6,920 bases of DNA, from the NCBI GenBank assembly GCA_902806375.1, contig CADCWK010000124.1:1-6920 (forward strand), written 5' to 3'. A program made the position numbers and the translations under genes. The stretch's first letter is position 1. The number at the start of each line of letters is the position of its first letter. The notes beneath the pieces are model-generated. The model saw only the letters and a program-made list of their open reading frames with translations. It searched no databases and was not told where the DNA came from. This document shows positions 5,034 to 6,920 of the stretch, one piece after another. The stretch comes from an uncultured Thermomicrobiales bacterium. GTDB lineage: Bacteria; Chloroflexota; Chloroflexia; Thermomicrobiales; UBA6265.

Positions 5034-6476
5034 ATGGCGGACCCCGTCAGCGCGACCGATTCAACCGATTCCAACTCCTACGATGTCGTCCTCCTCGGCG
5101 GTGGCACCGGCGGGTACGTCGCCGCCATCCGCGCCAAGCAACTCGGGTTCAAGGTCGCCGTGGTCGAGATGGAGAAGCTCGGCGGGACCTGCCTCCACCG
5201 CGGCTGCATCCCGACCAAGGCGATGCTCAAGTCGGCCGACGTCTTCGACACCGTCAAGCGGGCGAAGGAATTCGGCATCAACACCTCGGGCGACATCGAG
5301 TTCGTCTACGAGACGGCCCTGCAGCGGTCGATGAAGGTCGTCGACGGCCAGTACAAGGGCCTCCAGTACCTGTTCGACAAGAAGCACAAGATCCCCGTCT
5401 TCCATGCCCGCGGGACGATCCTCGGCCCCAACACCGTCGGCGTCGAGCCCGTCGACGGCAGCGCGCCGTTCCAGCTGCAGGCCACCAATATCGTCATCAA
5501 TACCGGGTCTCGGCCGCGCCCGATCAAGGGCGTGCCGTACGACGGCGAGCGGGTCATCAATTCCGACCACGCGGTCGTCCTGCCGCACCTGCCCAAGAGC
5601 TTCATCATCCGCGGCGGCGGGGCGACTGGCGTCGAGTGGGCCTCGATCTATCACCGCTACGGTTCCAAGGTCACGCTGGTCGGCCGGGTCATCCCGCAGG
5701 AGGACATCGAGGTCAGCGAGGCGCTGGCCAAGTCCTACCAGCGAGCGAAGCTGGAGGTCATCAACGACGCTCGGCCGACGGCCGACGATTTTGACATCAC
5801 AAAGTCCGGCGTGACGATGCGGACGAAGGATGCCAAGGGCAAGGAGAAGGTCACCCAGGCCGAGGTCATGCTGGTCGCCGTCGGGCGGCAGGGCAACGTC
5901 GAGAACATCGGGCTGGAGACGGTCGGCATCGACAGGGACCCGTCCGGTGAGTACATCCCGGTCAACCCGATGATGCAGACCAGCGTCCCGAACATCTACG
6001 CCATCGGCGACATTACCGGGCAGCAGCTGCTCGCCCACACGGCCATGCACATGGGGATCATCGCCGTCGAGCACATCGCCGGGAAGAACCCGCACCCGCT
6101 GGACATCCTGAACTCGCCGTCCTGCACCTACTGCGAGCCGGAGATCGGCAGCGTCGGGTTGACGGAGAAGCAGGCACGCGACCTCGGCCATGAGGTCAAG
6201 GTCGGCCGGTTCCCGATGCGGCCGAACGCCAAGGCCACGATCGAGGGCCACACCGAGGGCTTCACGAAGATCGTCGCCGACGCCGACACGGACGACGTCC
6301 TGGGCGTCCATATCATCGGCGCTCATGCGACTGAGCTGATCGCGGAAGCGGCGCTGGGCCGGCTGCTCCAGGTCAGCGGGACCGAGATCGCGATGTCGGT
6401 CCACCCGCACCCGACCGTCTCCGAGGTGATCGGCGAGGCCGCCCACGATCTTCTGGGCCACCCGATTCACATCTAA
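5034..6476 (+). CDS. lpdA: Dihydrolipoyl dehydrogenase (E3 component)
   Basis: This 480-residue flavoprotein reoxidises dihydrolipoyl groups on E2 or GcvH proteins of 2-oxoacid dehydrogenase or glycine cleavage complexes, passing electrons through FAD to NAD+ in the cytoplasm. The FAD fold starts at VVLLGGGTGGYVAAIRA (18-34). The redox disulfide is Cys53/Cys58 in GGTCLHRGCIPTKAM. The NAD fold has GGGATG at 194-199, the second FAD motif is IYAIGDITGQ with Asp326, and the dimer-domain catalytic dyad is His459/Glu464 in HPHPTVSE, so the chemistry is complete. Length is normal. One oddity is that VTLVGRVIPQED (213-224) seems three residues short compared with E. coli VVEMFDQVIPAAD, losing the Glu that usually contacts the NAD ribose. 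Arg193 before the glycine motif is also unusual. ATG 5034 follows GAGAGG (5023-5028) by 5 bases; the upstream frame from 4866 is not protein-like. No E1, E2 or gcv gene is visible beside it. Confidence 0.96.
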   Translation: MADPVSATDSTDSNSYDVVLLGGGTGGYVAAIRAKQLGFKVAVVEMEKLGGTCLHRGCIPTKAMLKSADVFDTVKRAKEFGINTSGDIEFVYETALQRSMKVVDGQYKGLQYLFDKKHKIPVFHARGTILGPNTVGVEPVDGSAPFQLQATNIVINTGSRPRPIKGVPYDGERVINSDHAVVLPHLPKSFIIRGGGATGVEWASIYHRYGSKVTLVGRVIPQEDIEVSEALAKSYQRAKLEVINDARPTADDFDITKSGVTMRTKDAKGKEKVTQAEVMLVAVGRQGNVENIGLETVGIDRDPSGEYIPVNPMMQTSVPNIYAIGDITGQQLLAHTAMHMGIIAVEHIAGKNPHPLDILNSPSCTYCEPEIGSVGLTEKQARDLGHEVKVGRFPMRPNAKATIEGHTEGFTKIVADADTDDVLGVHIIGAHATELIAEAALGRLLQVSGTEIAMSVHPHPTVSEVIGEAAHDLLGHPIHI

Positions 6477-6500
6477 CGGTCTTAATCCGATGATCGATCA

Positions 6501-6534
6501 GGCGACGGGGTGCCGGAGACGGTACCCCGTCGCC
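6501..6534. terminator. Convergent intergenic hairpin, 15 pairs with GAGA tetraloop
   Basis: GGCGACGGGGT (6501-6511) pairs perfectly with ACCCCGTCGCC (6524-6534). The stem continues inward by G-U, C-G, C-G and G-C pairs to a GAGA (GNRA-type) loop at 6516-6519. It lies between the lpdA stop (6476) and the stop of the convergent membrane-protein gene (6542). Neither side has a U-tract, so it is probably a weak or factor-assisted bidirectional terminator, or a 3'-end stabiliser. The 10-base palindrome TGATCGATCA (6491-6500) adjoins it. Confidence 0.6.
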
Positions 6535-6541
6535 GTGCCCG

Positions 6542-6920
6542 TCAGGCCGCCTCCGTCGCTCTCCGGGCGTTGAGGAACGCACCGATGAGCGTCACGGCCA
6601 GGAACGCCAGCAGCGTGAAAAGGGGGCCGTACTCCGGCTCATCCAGCGTCAGTGCCAGGACGGTGAACAGGATCATCAGTGACCAGAGCGCGATGTCCCC
6701 GGAGAGCCGCAGCGGCCGCGCCGTCGCCGGGTCATCCCCGAATCGGAACGCCAGCAGCCCGCAGACCAGCGGGACGAGGCCGAACGGCAACGCGAACAGC
6801 CATCGGGCATACGTCCCGAGACCCAGGTCGATGTCGAGGATCGCGACGGCCACGAAGACCGCTCCGACGACCAGGTTGACGAGGGCATAGGTCCGCCCGA
6901 GTCGCTTGCCGCTCCGCCAC
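6542..6920 (-). CDS. Small integral membrane protein, partial (start beyond window), function unknown
   Basis: The frame stays open to the window edge: 125 residues are visible and no stop occurs upstream of the GTG at 6853, so the true start probably lies beyond 6920. Four hydrophobic segments can be seen, at visible residues of about 11-30 (ALVNLVVGAVFVAVAI), 40-58 (LFALPFGLVPLVCGLLAF), 76-92 (ALWSLMILFTVLALTL) and 99-117 (LLAFLAVTLIGAFL). Arg and Lys are frequent before the first segment and after the last, suggesting both ends face the cytoplasm. Starting at GTG 6853 would cut off the first membrane segment, which argues for the longer gene. I do not recognise the family; short four-helix proteins of this kind are often annotated only as hypothetical. 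It converges on lpdA with a 65-base gap. Confidence 0.75.
   Translation of the reverse strand, partial: WRSGKRLGRTYALVNLVVGAVFVAVAILDIDLGLGTYARWLFALPFGLVPLVCGLLAFRFGDDPATARPLRLSGDIALWSLMILFTVLALTLDEPEYGPLFTLLAFLAVTLIGAFLNARRATEAA

Noticed and set aside
5061..6470. 469-codon minus-strand frame opposite lpdA
   Set aside because: Antisense shadow of a clearly real gene; low-complexity Asp/Val/Arg/Leu composition and no recognisable motif.

Overview
This is a high-G+C (roughly two thirds by eye) bacterial chromosomal window. GC-rich third codon positions, GTG and TTG starts, and purine-rich Shine-Dalgarno (SD) sites would suit a Chloroflexota or Actinomycetota genome. The phylum is an inference from composition and protein flavour, since no marker gene is present. 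I see no rRNA, tRNA, CRISPR array, transposase or phage gene.

Layout. (1) At 86-325 (+) lies a 79-residue protein of unknown function. About 310 bases without a convincing gene follow, holding three compact perfect or near-perfect hairpins, then a strong intrinsic terminator on the + strand (639-679). (2) Three minus-strand genes are read leftwards. The first (4335-3286) is an unusual two-domain protein with a PD-(D/E)XK-nuclease-like N-terminus and a hypoxanthine-phosphoribosyltransferase-like (HPRT) C-terminus whose catalytic acidic residues are gone. It is followed by a GNAT acetyltransferase (3196-2687) and an S9-family prolyl-oligopeptidase-type serine peptidase (2597-714). The two gaps are short (89 bases each) and lack an obvious U-tract terminator, so co-transcription is plausible but not shown. 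(3) A spacer of about 700 bases (4336-5033) separates this set from the next + strand gene. It contains a possible small acidic protein (4690-4890), a good -10 element at 4921 and a GC-rich leader. (4) The dihydrolipoyl dehydrogenase gene lpdA (5034-6476, +) is complete. It converges on a membrane-protein gene (6920-6542, -) that runs off the window edge, with a 15-pair GNRA-loop hairpin between the two stops.

How the genes relate. LpdA is the E3 subunit of 2-oxoacid dehydrogenase or glycine cleavage complexes, but no E1, E2 or gcv partner is visible here. The minus-strand trio is not a recognised system. The most unusual object is the nuclease-like/pseudo-PRTase fusion: the phosphate-binding TGxT turn is kept while the Glu-Asp pair and the following Asp of the HPRT active site have become Pro, Ala and Ser, which suggests sensing or binding rather than purine salvage. 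LpdA is also unusual, because its NAD-binding half seems to lack three residues that include the Glu usually contacting the NAD ribose.
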